In this document: positions 8,553 through 17,069 of the stretch, piece after piece
Numbering within the stretch: position 1 is the first letter of the stretch
How the letters are laid out: every line of letters begins with the position of its first letter
Assembly: GCA_017857895.1 (NCBI GenBank)
Contig: JAFMCG010000007.1
Span: 1-41,793, forward strand
Reading direction: 5' to 3'
Length of the DNA stretch: 41,793 bases
From: Burkholderiaceae bacterium
Lineage (GTDB): Bacteria; Pseudomonadota; Gammaproteobacteria; Burkholderiales; Burkholderiaceae_B
Notes under the pieces: generated by a model
What the model was told of the DNA's origin: nothing
Database searches by the model: none
What the model saw: only the letters and a program-made list of their open reading frames with translations
Made by a program: the position numbers and the translations under genes

Positions 8553-9743
8553 ATGGGCGTGATGTTAGGTGATGCTCGCGCGGGCAAACTAGCCGATAAC
8601 GTGGTGGGGTTTGGTCGCATGTTGCGCCGAGCAGGACTCGCCGTTGACAGCGCGCGCATCAGCTTGGCACAACAAGCCCTACGCTTGATAGACATTGGTC
8701 GCCGAGAGGACGTACGCTTGGCGCTAGAAACCGTTTTTGTGAGCAAAGAACAAGATCGTCAGGTTTTTTTAGACTTGTTTGAGGCTTATTTCAAAAATCC
8801 TGACGTTGCCAAGCAATTGTTGGCTCAACTATTGCCCCAGGCCAAAGCCCCAAAACCGGGCCCTTCGCGCAGCGCCCGCGCACAAGAAGCACTGCAAGTT
8901 CCAAGAATCAACAAAAATCACAAACAAAATGACCGTGAAGAAAAAATTGAACTCGACGCAGCCATGTCGGCCAGTGCCATCAACCGACTGCAGCATGCCG
9001 ATTTTGAAAGTCTGAATGCCAGCGAATACAAATTAGTCGAACAACTGATTCGCGAAATCCCGATGACTTTGCCCAAGGTTGCCGCTAGGCGGCGGCGTCA
9101 CGCCACTCATGGCGATCAATTGGATTGGTCCCGGCTGATGCGAGAGGCCACTTGCCACGACGGCGATGTGCTTTCATTGCCATTTTTAAAACGTCGGCCA
9201 AACCCTTTGCCACTTTTGGTCTTGGTTGATGTCTCGGGCTCGATGCAGCGTTACGCCCGCTTGATGCTGGCTTTCTTGCATCAAGCGACCCGACACACCG
9301 TGCGATCAGTCTATGCTTTTGGGACTGAATTAACTGACCTTAACCGCGCTTTCCGATACAACGATACGGATCAGATGCTGGCACTAACCAATACACTGAT
9401 TACCGACTACGGCGGTGGCACCCGTATGGATCAAGCACTCCAAACCATTCGTGATCAACACGCACAACACATCATTGGTCATCGCACCGTCGTGCTGCTG
9501 ATTACTGATGGTCTGGACACTGGCGACCCGTTAGTCCTTTCTGAGCACCTTGGTTGGATTAGTCGGCAAGCGCGTGCAACGGTTTGGTTAAACCCACTGT
9601 TGCGTTACGATGGCTATCAACCGCTGGCCGCAGGCGCCCAAGTGCTACATCGGCATGTGGATCAGATGCTGGCCATACACAATCTTTCGCACCTAGCCGC
9701 ACTCGCACGGGCATTAAAAAAATTGCTTGAGCGGGTTCGTTAA
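8553..9743 (+). CDS. coxE: VWA-domain protein, CoxE family
   Basis: A 396-residue protein beginning two bases after the coxD stop. The N-terminal half (about 1-190) is helical, with a charged Lys/Pro/Asn-rich linker near residues 95-130. The C-terminal half is a von Willebrand factor A domain with a metal-ion-dependent adhesion site starting DVSGSM (D226, S228, S230) and a later LLITDGLDTGD. CoxE-type VWA proteins pair with MoxR ATPases such as CoxD, bridging the ATPase to its client. The MIDAS residues are intact. Family assignment is firm (VWA_CoxE). Confidence 0.92.
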   Translation: MGVMLGDARAGKLADNVVGFGRMLRRAGLAVDSARISLAQQALRLIDIGRREDVRLALETVFVSKEQDRQVFLDLFEAYFKNPDVAKQLLAQLLPQAKAPKPGPSRSARAQEALQVPRINKNHKQNDREEKIELDAAMSASAINRLQHADFESLNASEYKLVEQLIREIPMTLPKVAARRRRHATHGDQLDWSRLMREATCHDGDVLSLPFLKRRPNPLPLLVLVDVSGSMQRYARLMLAFLHQATRHTVRSVYAFGTELTDLNRAFRYNDTDQMLALTNTLITDYGGGTRMDQALQTIRDQHAQHIIGHRTVVLLITDGLDTGDPLVLSEHLGWISRQARATVWLNPLLRYDGYQPLAAGAQVLHRHVDQMLAIHNLSHLAALARALKKLLERVR

Positions 9744-9769
9744 GCACAACACCTCAAAGGAACACGATC

Positions 9770-10378
9770 ATGCAAATGCAAGGTAGTCGACAACTTTCAG
9801 CCACTGCACAACAAGCATGGGCGGCCTTAAACGACCCAGAAATCCTCAAACAATGCATTCCTGGGTGCCAGTCGTTTGAATTGGAGTCGGACAACGTCTA
9901 TAAGGTTGCTGCTCAAATCAAAATCGGACCGGTTTCGGCCCAATTCACGGGTAAAGTTACCCTCTCTGATATTGAGCCCCCCGAACGCTACACCCTGAAC
10001 TTTGAGGCGCAAGGCGGCGTGGCCGGCCACGGCAAAGGCGTTTCACATGTGGCACTAACTGAAAACGAACAAGGCGTTGAGTTGAAGTACACCGTCGAAT
10101 CTCAGATCGGCGGTAAATTGGCTCAGCTTGGCCAACGCCTTATCGACGGCGCAGCCAAATCAATGGCCGATGATTTCTTCAAGCGTTTCGAGAAAGCGCT
10201 TGATCAACAAACGACGCCTGCCGATGTGCAAGGCGCATCTGGTGTTGCGGCTGAGCCCGCCACAACAACGCAATCGACGAACAAACCGACAGCCTCAAGC
10301 GGTGTGCCCCGTTGGCTCTGGATTGCAATTGCAGCGGCCGTTGCGGTGGTTATCTTTGCCAGCGCCTCTGGCAACTAA
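9770..10378 (+). CDS. coxG: CoxG-family SRPBCC protein with C-terminal membrane anchor
   Basis: A 202-residue protein with ribosome site AAAGGA. Residues 1-150 form an SRPBCC/START-like fold of the CO dehydrogenase subunit G family, with motifs LNDPEILKQCIPGCQSFE, IGPVSAQFTGKV and GVAGHGKGVSHV. A Thr/Gln/Pro-rich linker (about 150-178) then leads to one hydrophobic helix at the extreme C-terminus (WLWIAIAAAVAVVIFA). The tail anchor fits the known role of CoxG in recruiting the soluble molybdenum hydroxylase to the cytoplasmic membrane so electrons reach the quinone pool. It sits in the operon between coxE and the XdhC-like gene. Confidence 0.92.
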   Translation: MQMQGSRQLSATAQQAWAALNDPEILKQCIPGCQSFELESDNVYKVAAQIKIGPVSAQFTGKVTLSDIEPPERYTLNFEAQGGVAGHGKGVSHVALTENEQGVELKYTVESQIGGKLAQLGQRLIDGAAKSMADDFFKRFEKALDQQTTPADVQGASGVAAEPATTTQSTNKPTASSGVPRWLWIAIAAAVAVVIFASASGN

Positions 10379-10440
10379 GGGTCTATGCGCGGGTGTGATT
10401 AAATGAGTTGACTGCGTTTTATCTGCCAGAGGATGTCGCC

Positions 10441-11475
10441 ATGCAAAATCAAGATTTCATCGTTTTACAACGGCTACGCGATTGGCGTGCGCAAGGCTTA
10501 AAAGCGGTACTGGTGACCGTCACGCGCACTTGGGGCTCTTCGCCCCGCCCTGTGGGTTCGATCATGGCCATGTGCGAAAGTGGCGCGGTGGTCGGGTCGG
10601 TCTCGGGCGGCTGCATCGAAGACGACTTGATTCGTGAGTTCACACAGCCTGCCAACCCAGACCAAATCAATTCCTTGCCTGCCATGGCTATCGAAGGCCC
10701 ACCCAAGCGCATGAAGTACGGGATTACAGCTGACGAGGCGCACCGATTTGGTTTGCCCTGTGGCGGCACCCTAGAGCTTCTACTCGAGTTCAACCCAGAC
10801 GCTGGGCGACTCAGTGAATTAGTCACTTCGCTAGAGAGTGGTCAGCTGATGCAACGACACACCGACATCGCCACAGGTGAGGTGACGTTAACACCAACAG
10901 ACACTGTCTCGAGCTTAAAGATCAACGATTCGACACTAACCAACACCTTTGGACCGGCCTATCGGATGTTGCTCATCGGTGCCGGACAGCTCGGCGAATA
11001 CATCGCCACCATGGCTATTTTTAGTGGCTTTACCGTGACCATCTGTGACCCTCGAGAAGAGTATGCCAGTGGCTGGACCACCACCAACGTCAACAAAATG
11101 ACCGAATGGCCTGACGACGCAGTGCGTCTTTTTAAGCCCGACAGACGCACGTGTGTTCTAGCGCTGACGCATGATCCCAAACTTGACGACTTAGCGCTGC
11201 TAGAGGCCCTAGAAACCGAGGCGTTTTACATCGGCGCCATCGGCTCACGAGCCAACAATGCCGCACGCCGTAAACGCATGATTGAGCACTTTGATCAAAC
11301 CGAGGCATCCCTTAGCCGACTAAAAGGCCCGATCGGTTTGTACATTGGCAGCAAAACACCGGCAGAGATCGCTGTCAGCGCCATGGCTGAAGTGTTGGCG
11401 GTCAAAAATGGCGTCGAATTACCCCAAACCATGGCCGTTGCCCAAGCCAAAGCACAGCAAGAGTCGACCAACTAG
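10441..11475 (+). CDS. XdhC/CoxI/CoxF-family molybdenum cofactor insertion protein
   Basis: About 344 residues from the ATG at 10441, which has AGAGGA nine bases ahead; the open frame extends 11 codons upstream to a TTG without a ribosome site. The N-terminal XdhC_CoxI domain has VTVTRTWGSSPRPVGSIMA and GSVSGGCIEDDL. The C-terminal domain is a Rossmann fold with LLIGAGQLGEYIA and FYIGAIGSRANNAARRKRM. XdhC-type proteins bind the sulfurated molybdopterin cofactor and deliver it to their cognate hydroxylase. It is the last gene of the cox operon, followed at 11500 by a strong terminator. No MobA-like cytidylyltransferase is present here, so cofactor nucleotide attachment must be encoded elsewhere. 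Confidence 0.92.
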   Translation: MQNQDFIVLQRLRDWRAQGLKAVLVTVTRTWGSSPRPVGSIMAMCESGAVVGSVSGGCIEDDLIREFTQPANPDQINSLPAMAIEGPPKRMKYGITADEAHRFGLPCGGTLELLLEFNPDAGRLSELVTSLESGQLMQRHTDIATGEVTLTPTDTVSSLKINDSTLTNTFGPAYRMLLIGAGQLGEYIATMAIFSGFTVTICDPREEYASGWTTTNVNKMTEWPDDAVRLFKPDRRTCVLALTHDPKLDDLALLEALETEAFYIGAIGSRANNAARRKRMIEHFDQTEASLSRLKGPIGLYIGSKTPAEIAVSAMAEVLAVKNGVELPQTMAVAQAKAQQESTN

Positions 11476-11499
11476 AAATGCCATGCTGAAAGATCAAAC

Positions 11500-11530
11500 A
11501 AAAAGCCGGCTTGAAATCAGCCGGCTTTTT
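11500..11530 (+). terminator. Bidirectional rho-independent terminator
   Basis: A perfect 12-base inverted repeat (arms 11500-11511 and 11519-11530, core AGCCGGCT) with loop TGAAATC. The arms begin with AAAAA and end with TTTTT, so each strand reads as a hairpin followed by a U-run. It lies 25 bases after the cox operon and 47 bases beyond the dctM stop on the other strand, so it can end both converging transcripts. Confidence 0.9.
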
Positions 11531-11576
11531 GTTGCTGAGCTCAAACCACTGACCCCAACATGACCAAATCGATCGA

Positions 11577-12881
11577 TTAACCCATATTCATCATTTGGGG
11601 CAACCAAGTCACGATCTGCGGGAAGGCAATCAGCACGGCAATTGTGGCCACATCGGCAAGAAAGAACGGACCAACCCCCCTGAAGACCTTATTAAGCGGT
11701 ATGTCTGGCCTAACCCCGTTGACAACGAAACAGTTCAACCCAATGGGTGGCGTGATCAAGCAAATCTCAGCCATCTTCACCACAATGATGCCAAACCAAA
11801 TGGGGTCGTAACCCAAAGCAATCACAGCGGGATAGACCACTGGCAAGGTCAAGAGCAACATGCCGATGGCATCCATGAACATACCGAGCACGGCATAGAA
11901 CAACAAAATACCGATCAAGATATAAATGGGCTCAAAAGGCAAGGCCACAACCCACTTGGCAAACGCATCTGGCAAACCGGCAAAGCCCAAGAACCGCACA
12001 AAAACCAAAACACCCCAGATGATTGAAAAGATCATCACTGTGAGTTTGGCCGTCTCCATCAACGCATCGCGAAGATTGGCAACTTTCATGCCTTTCATCA
12101 TGGCCATCACAAACACCACTGATGCACCCAAGGCACCCGCTTCTGTCGGCGTGGCCCAACCTTCATACATGGCCGTAAAAATAATAACCACAACCAGAAA
12201 GATGGGGAATGTACCGGGCAACGACTTCATCCGCTCGCCCCAAGTAAATCCAGTCAAAGGTCGACCGAGACTGGGATTGAACTTGGCCATGCCAATAATC
12301 AGCAACACGTAAATCAAGGCCGAAACGATACCAGGCAAAAAGCCCGCCACCAGCAGTGCGCCAACAGACTCTTCCACAATAATGGCGTAGATCACCAAAA
12401 TCGCACTTGGCGGGATCAGCGTTGCCAGCGTACCGCCAGCAGCCACCACCCCAGCGGCCAATATCGGTGAGTAACCGTACTTGAGCATATCTGGAATGGC
12501 TGTTCGTGCAAACACAGCAGCTGTTGCCGTACTGGCACCTGAGACCGCTGCAAAACCGGTCGCAGCAGCCACTGTGGCCACGGCCAAGCCACCAGGCAAC
12601 CACCCCAACCATTTACGGCCCGCATCAAATAAGGACTCGGTGATCCCCGCGTGAAAAGCCAGAAACCCGATAAGAATAAACATCGGCAACACTGACAAGG
12701 TATAGGTCACCGCTTTTGAGTGCGGTATGGTACCAACCAAGCCGAGCCCCGATTCCCAGCCAATAATGGCAATCAATCCCAGCGTTCCGACCAAGGCGGC
12801 GGCCAAATAAACCCGCATCCCCATAAAAACCATAGCGACCAGCCCAACAACACCAATAATTCCAATGGTAAAACTATCCAC
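11577..12881 (-). CDS. dctM: TRAP transporter large permease DctM
   Basis: A 434-residue polytopic membrane protein with about twelve hydrophobic segments, the normal size for the DctM subunit of tripartite ATP-independent periplasmic transporters. Family motifs include GASTATAAVFARTAIPDM, LIPPSAILVIYAIIVEES and GMFMDAIGMLLLTLPVVYP. The start is a GTG at 12881 with GGGGAG eight bases ahead, and it overlaps the end of dctQ by eight bases, implying coupled translation. DctM forms the sodium-coupled channel that accepts ligand from the periplasmic binding protein. The gene runs toward the cox operon on the opposite strand and ends near the shared terminator. Confidence 0.95.
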   Translation of the reverse strand: MDSFTIGIIGVVGLVAMVFMGMRVYLAAALVGTLGLIAIIGWESGLGLVGTIPHSKAVTYTLSVLPMFILIGFLAFHAGITESLFDAGRKWLGWLPGGLAVATVAAATGFAAVSGASTATAAVFARTAIPDMLKYGYSPILAAGVVAAGGTLATLIPPSAILVIYAIIVEESVGALLVAGFLPGIVSALIYVLLIIGMAKFNPSLGRPLTGFTWGERMKSLPGTFPIFLVVVIIFTAMYEGWATPTEAGALGASVVFVMAMMKGMKVANLRDALMETAKLTVMIFSIIWGVLVFVRFLGFAGLPDAFAKWVVALPFEPIYILIGILLFYAVLGMFMDAIGMLLLTLPVVYPAVIALGYDPIWFGIIVVKMAEICLITPPIGLNCFVVNGVRPDIPLNKVFRGVGPFFLADVATIAVLIAFPQIVTWLPQMMNMG

Positions 12882-13500
12882 GATCCGTGCTCCCCTTGGA
12901 ATCTTCGATTTCTTTCTTGGCGAGATCCTCTTCAGTTAGTATTAAAGGCACTGCAAACGGTTCGCTATCAGGATTCAAAACCAAACGCCAATAACCAATT
13001 GTCTCTATCAGCAAACGCAAGAACAACACCACAAAGGCGATGGGCACCAAAATCTTGGAAGGCCAAACGGGGTACTGCAAGTCAATGGTGCTGTCGCCAC
13101 TCTCGTAAGCCCTCATGAAGTGACCCCAGCTGAAATAAATCAACAACCCGACCAGAATCAAGGGCGCGATTGTCGTGACGAATTCCAGTACCCAACGTGC
13201 TCGGCCATTGACCATGCGCACAAAAAGATCCATACGCACGTGCCCACCCAGTCTTTGGCAATAAGACACCGCAAGGAACGCAAACGTGGCCATTGACAGC
13301 TCAACCAAGTCGATATAACCCATGAACGGCGTGTTAAAAAGCTGACGCCCCAGCACTTGGCCGATGCCCAGAAACATCAAAAAAAAGATACAAAAGGCGG
13401 CCGCTAAGGCGAAAAGATCTTCGACCTTCGTTAACCATTTGTTGGCCCAGAACAGTCCTGGCGGACCACTGGTTGGGGGGGCTTGATTGTGCATTTGCAT
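12874..13500 (-). CDS. dctQ: TRAP transporter small permease DctQ
   Basis: A 208-residue membrane protein with four hydrophobic segments: about 23-50, 62-80, 102-125 and 146-170. It has the DctQ phrases GQVLGRQLFNTPFMGYIDL and YCQRLGGHVRMDLF. DctQ supports DctM in TRAP carriers. No clear Shine-Dalgarno sequence precedes the ATG at 13500 (an alternative ATG lies two codons in), and a strong hairpin separates it from dctP. Both points suggest lower expression than the binding protein. The C-terminal tail is acidic and hydrophilic. Confidence 0.93.
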   Translation of the reverse strand: MQMHNQAPPTSGPPGLFWANKWLTKVEDLFALAAAFCIFFLMFLGIGQVLGRQLFNTPFMGYIDLVELSMATFAFLAVSYCQRLGGHVRMDLFVRMVNGRARWVLEFVTTIAPLILVGLLIYFSWGHFMRAYESGDSTIDLQYPVWPSKILVPIAFVVLFLRLLIETIGYWRLVLNPDSEPFAVPLILTEEDLAKKEIEDSKGSTDRG

Positions 13501-13541
13501 AGATTGGCTGCTGCTTTTTTATATTCAAAACTTAAACAATG

Positions 13542-13576
13542 GAGCGATTTGAGCGTTTTAAGCGCTCAAATCGCTC
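13542..13576 (-). promoter_or_regulatory. Intercistronic hairpin between dctP and dctQ
   Basis: A perfect 14-base inverted repeat (arms 13542-13555 and 13563-13576) around a seven-base loop, between the dctP stop and the dctQ start. No U-run follows on the minus strand, so it is probably not a full terminator. A stable 3' structure here could protect dctP mRNA and damp readthrough into dctQM. Confidence 0.7.
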
Positions 13577-13592
13577 GACTACTGGCGCCCTA

Positions 13593-14636
13593 TTATTGTT
13601 GTTTAGGCGTTTCAGCAGCGATCTTCAAGATCATGTCGATCAACTCTTGGCCGTTAAATTTGTCTTTGTTAGCGGCAACCCACTCATTCCACACGGGCTC
13701 AGCAGCCACTTTCTTGAACTGTGCCAACTGCTCTGGTGTATAGACGATCTCGATGAGCTTTGCCTTAAACTTAGGCAAGTTGACTTTATCGATGTCTTGG
13801 TACGCCTTGGCTTGAACATTGTAGTACTCAGGCTTTAAGTCTTGTAAAAGCTTCTTGTACTGTGGAGGCAGCTTTTCATAGGAAGTTTTGTTAAATGTCG
13901 TTGGGCAAGCGGATGTTCCTGGTGACATGTTGGCGGTAAACCAATCTGAAACCTCAGGGATTTTGTAAGCCGCTTGCGCGTAAGTGTATGGAAACGATGC
14001 CGCATCCATGGTGCCACGTTGCATACCGGTATAAACCTCAGTAGCAGCTGTGGTGGTCTTGATAGCGCCAAGCTTGACCATGGCATCACCGATACCGCCA
14101 CCCGCACGAACGCGAAGACCTTTCCAGTCTGCCAAGGCAGTGGGTGGCTTGCCTTTACCGAGGAACTCATATTGAGGCATCAGGGCACCCGCGTAAACCA
14201 TGGCATTCCACTGATCCATATCTTTAACCAACGCAGGGTGGCTAAATAGCGCAATTCGTGCGGCCTTGTTCACGTTCCAATCGCCCAAAGGCAAGAACGG
14301 TAGTGAGAACACCATGAAAGCGGGGTTCTTGCCAGGCGAGTAGAAGTTACAAAACGACGCGCCGTCAACCGCACCCAATTTGATGCTATCGAGGTTTTCG
14401 CGGGCTTTTGAAAACTGCTCACCGTAACCGATGTTGATGGTAAAGTTGCCACCCGTTTTTTCTTTAACTTGTGCGGCCAAGAACTCCAAACCAGCGGTGA
14501 ACGCACGTGGGTTGCCCCACATGGAATAACGCCACTCAACCTTGGGTCCTTCAACCTCAGCGGCCTGAACCGCAGCACCTGCGGCAGCAAAGCTAATCGC
14601 CAATGCTGACGCAAGCAATTTTTTAGTCATATTCAT
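13593..14636 (-). CDS. dctP: TRAP transporter substrate-binding protein DctP
   Basis: A 347-residue periplasmic binding protein. I use the ATG at 14636, with GGAGA six bases upstream. The frame continues 34 codons further, but only the shorter form begins with a clean Sec signal (MTKKLLASALAISFAAAGAAVQA, cleavage about residue 25). The mature part has the TRAP-receptor region DWKGLRVRAGGG, whose arginine usually salt-bridges the carboxylate of an organic-acid ligand, plus a later AASFPYTYAQAAYKIPEVSDW segment. Homology is to the DctP/TAXI-type receptors for C4-dicarboxylates, 2-oxoacids or aromatic acids; the exact ligand is not evident. First gene of the dctPQM operon. Confidence 0.94.
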   Translation of the reverse strand: MNMTKKLLASALAISFAAAGAAVQAAEVEGPKVEWRYSMWGNPRAFTAGLEFLAAQVKEKTGGNFTINIGYGEQFSKARENLDSIKLGAVDGASFCNFYSPGKNPAFMVFSLPFLPLGDWNVNKAARIALFSHPALVKDMDQWNAMVYAGALMPQYEFLGKGKPPTALADWKGLRVRAGGGIGDAMVKLGAIKTTTAATEVYTGMQRGTMDAASFPYTYAQAAYKIPEVSDWFTANMSPGTSACPTTFNKTSYEKLPPQYKKLLQDLKPEYYNVQAKAYQDIDKVNLPKFKAKLIEIVYTPEQLAQFKKVAAEPVWNEWVAANKDKFNGQELIDMILKIAAETPKQQ

Positions 14637-14726
14637 ATCGTGTCTCCGGCTATGCCCATCGAATTGTTGTTTAAACAAACAATCGCGTGAGCTATCAAAT
14701 GATGAAACCCCTAATCCAAACCCAGC

Positions 14727-14742
14727 GTCTATATTCATAGAC
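14727..14742. promoter_or_regulatory. Palindrome upstream of dctP, possible operator
   Basis: GTCTAT-ATTC-ATAGAC is a perfect six-base inverted repeat about 90 bases before the dctP start. On the minus strand TTGAAT and TATAGA flank this area with a 15-base gap, a poor promoter. No regulator gene is adjacent, so the binding protein is unknown. Confidence 0.35.
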
Positions 14743-14888
14743 CAAGTGATTCAAGGACAGGCGAATGCTAGCACTCTGAACGAATGGTTTTTAGTGGGGT
14801 ATTCCCGTGGCAAGGCAACCTTTGGGTAATGAACGATCTTTTGAAGGCCTCAAAAACCGCCCAGCAATTCTTAGCCGTTTTGGTGTTT

Positions 14889-15515
14889 TTAACAAGCGGT
14901 TGGCGGCTCACTTTTCAGCATGATTTGCTTAAACAGCGTGCTATCAACCCAAAACGCAAGCCAATTCTGGACAGACTGACTGGCGTTTCTTTTGAACCAA
15001 ACGGGATCAACGCCAGCAAACTGCCGGACAAAAGGAAAAATCAACACATCTTGAACCATTGGTATTTCGCCCCCTATAAAGGGCTTGTTTTGTAATTGCA
15101 AAGACAACGGTTCGATCAAAACCTCAAAAGCGGCCGCTCGGGCTGAGGGCGCATCATCTTCAGGAAAACGAGTGGCGTACTTATAACGGTCTAACCACCG
15201 CTTAAAGTCGCCGTCTGTGCGTGCCAGCAGATCCATCGCCGCACTATCCTCCCAGCCACGAGCCCAATCATCGGGGTCTCGGATGGCCAACGCCCAGCGA
15301 ACGATATCCAGACTTTCATCGATGATCTTGCCATCACCCAAACAAAGCACGGGCACTGTGGCCTTGGGCGAGGCGGCAACCAAGGCGGCGGGTTTATCGC
15401 GCAGATCTATTTCAACGGCGCTTACAGTCACTTGGGCCACTCGCAATGCCATGCGCGCTCGCATGGCATATGGGCAGCGGCGATAGGAATATAAAACAGG
15501 CAATTGAGTAGGCAT
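14889..15515 (-). CDS. Glutathione S-transferase-like protein
   Basis: A 208-residue two-domain protein. The N-terminal thioredoxin-like domain starts with YSYRRCPYAMRARMAL, in which C14 is a catalytic-type cysteine in a CPYA motif. ATVPVL (cis-proline) and DESLDIVRW (glutathione gamma-glutamyl contact) follow. The C-terminal part is helical. The CPYA motif resembles omega-class transferases and glutaredoxin 2, which act as thiol transferases or dehalogenating/deglutathionylating enzymes rather than classical conjugating ones. It is transcribed toward dctP with a 250-base gap, and divergently from the betaine-type ABC locus. Substrate unknown. Confidence 0.9.
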   Translation of the reverse strand: MPTQLPVLYSYRRCPYAMRARMALRVAQVTVSAVEIDLRDKPAALVAASPKATVPVLCLGDGKIIDESLDIVRWALAIRDPDDWARGWEDSAAMDLLARTDGDFKRWLDRYKYATRFPEDDAPSARAAAFEVLIEPLSLQLQNKPFIGGEIPMVQDVLIFPFVRQFAGVDPVWFKRNASQSVQNWLAFWVDSTLFKQIMLKSEPPTAC

Positions 15516-15704
15516 GTCAGTTATTCAAGCGCTATTTGACTCAGGGTGCCAGTAAAACACCGGCTTCGAAAAGGTTTATTTGACGCAAATTATAAAAAAT
15601 TAGTTAGCCTACATTCATGCTGGATTTGTACAAATCACAACAGCGTCCTGCATTGAAATTAGAGCCTAGCGCTGCGTTCGACACTTAAAGCGAAAAATAA
15701 TCTC

Positions 15705-16715
15705 ATGAAAATTTTTAAAAAATTATCTTTAGCCGCATTGGCCCTGACGCTTGGCGCGATGGCACCAGGCATTTCGCAAGCCGAATGCGGTGATGTGTCG
15801 ATTGCGGAAATGACGTGGGCCAGCACCCAAGCCGCGGCCCGTGTTGATCAGTTCATCCTCAAGCAAGGCTTCGGTTGTAATGCCGAAACAGTGCCCGGCG
15901 ACACCGTACCAACAGCAACCTCAATGAGTGAAAAAGCGCGACCCGATATTGCACCAGAACTTTGGCTCAATAACGTCAAAGAGCCCATTGAAAAGGCCGT
16001 GGCAGAAGGCCGCTTGGTCATCGCCGGCGACGTACTTGAAGACCCCGCCACAAACGCTGGCGAAGGCTTATGGATCCCTCGATATATGCTGCAAGCCAAG
16101 CCAGAACTGGCCACCATTGAAGGCATCAAGGAAAACCCTCAGCTGTTTAAAGATCCAGAAGATCCCACTAAGGGCCGAATCATCGGCTGTCCGTCGGGCT
16201 GGGCTTGTCAAATCGTCATCGATAATCTGTTCAAAGCATTTGAAATGAAACAAGCGGGCTTTAATTTGGTCGACCCAGGTTCAGGTGCGGCTTTGGCTGG
16301 CGCCATTACAAAGGCCTACAACCGTGGTGAAGGTGTCATCAGCTACTACTGGGCACCGACGTCCCTGCTTTCTAAGCTTGACATGGTACGTGTTGATTTG
16401 GGTCCCCACAACGCCAAGGAATTTATCGACTGTATCGGTGTTGTCGGCTGCCCAGATCCCAAACCCAACAGCTTTGCAACATCAGAGATCAAAACAGTCG
16501 TGGCAGCAGCTTTCGCGAAGAGAAATCCACAGGCGATGGCTTATTTGAAAGCCCGCGTTTGGAGCCCTGAAGATTTTGGTGCGGTGTTGGAGTTCATGGA
16601 AGCCGAGCAAGCCGACGGACAAGTGGCTGCCGAATGGTTCTTGCAAATGCGTCCAGAGTCTTGGTCAAAGTGGGTGCCTAAAGAGGTCGCTGCCAAAATC
16701 AAAGCCGCGTTATGA
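15705..16715 (+). CDS. proX: Betaine-type ABC transporter binding protein (ProX/OpuAC family), copy 1
   Basis: A 336-residue secreted protein with a Sec signal cleaved after SQA at residue 26; the following ECG is not a lipobox. The mature protein belongs to the glycine betaine/proline/choline binding group and contains GCPSGWACQ, VDPGSGAALAGAI and AYNRGEGVISYYWAP. Six cysteines (28, 58, 162, 168, 243, 249) probably form three disulfides. The many tryptophans and tyrosines fit an aromatic cage for a quaternary ammonium or sulfonium ligand, but the exact ligand is not determined. It is followed by a paralog of exactly the same length. The family is clear; betaine specificity is inference. Confidence 0.9.
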   Translation: MKIFKKLSLAALALTLGAMAPGISQAECGDVSIAEMTWASTQAAARVDQFILKQGFGCNAETVPGDTVPTATSMSEKARPDIAPELWLNNVKEPIEKAVAEGRLVIAGDVLEDPATNAGEGLWIPRYMLQAKPELATIEGIKENPQLFKDPEDPTKGRIIGCPSGWACQIVIDNLFKAFEMKQAGFNLVDPGSGAALAGAITKAYNRGEGVISYYWAPTSLLSKLDMVRVDLGPHNAKEFIDCIGVVGCPDPKPNSFATSEIKTVVAAAFAKRNPQAMAYLKARVWSPEDFGAVLEFMEAEQADGQVAAEWFLQMRPESWSKWVPKEVAAKIKAAL

Positions 16716-17069
16716 GCAATCGCGAAATCGTCTCATTCGGGTTGATTTGGCATATTTAGCCAAAGTTGGTTAGACTAGCATTGTTATTAACAAGTGTTCG
16801 CACCTGTGCGCGGGTGAAGTTTGTTTCGATTCGGTTAGTCCCAAATCGAAACGTCAATAGGCTTTGCCCATCTTTGGGCAAGGTGTCAATTGCTCTTCGA
16901 GCAACCGAAGTCCCCAACATGTGGGGCTTGCCTGCGTAAATTTTTTTGCGCAATCTCGGATCATCATCGCCCAAACTTTCGAGTTAATGGGTGCCATCGA
17001 CTAAGTGGATCGACAAGGTCTAACGAAGTCATCAAACCATTTGGTTTGAAAATAGCGGAGAACACACGC
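16716..17069 (+). promoter_or_regulatory. Structured 354-base gap before the second binding-protein gene
   Basis: No gene is supported here. An open frame starting at 16890 joins the next gene but has no signal-peptide logic or ribosome site. The gap holds three short hairpins in a row: arms TTGCCCA/TGGGCAA at 16864-16881, TTGCTC/GAGCAA at 16890-16904 and CCCCA/TGGGG at 16912-16926. A near-perfect palindrome follows, TCAAACCA-TT-TGGTTTGA, at 17032-17049 just before the ribosome site GCGGAG at 17055. The two-base spacer makes the last one more like a protein-binding operator than an RNA hairpin. It may be a regulated leader for the second copy. I do not recognise a known riboswitch. Confidence 0.45.

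Noticed and set aside
15533-15584. TATTTGAC occurring twice, 44 bases apart, before the first binding-protein gene
   Set aside because: Eight bases of AT-rich identity are too little, and neither copy has a matching -10 box at good spacing.
16890-17069. N-terminal extension of the second binding protein
   Set aside because: It would bury the Sec signal 60 residues inside and crosses the inverted repeats; the ATG at 17070 has a good ribosome site.
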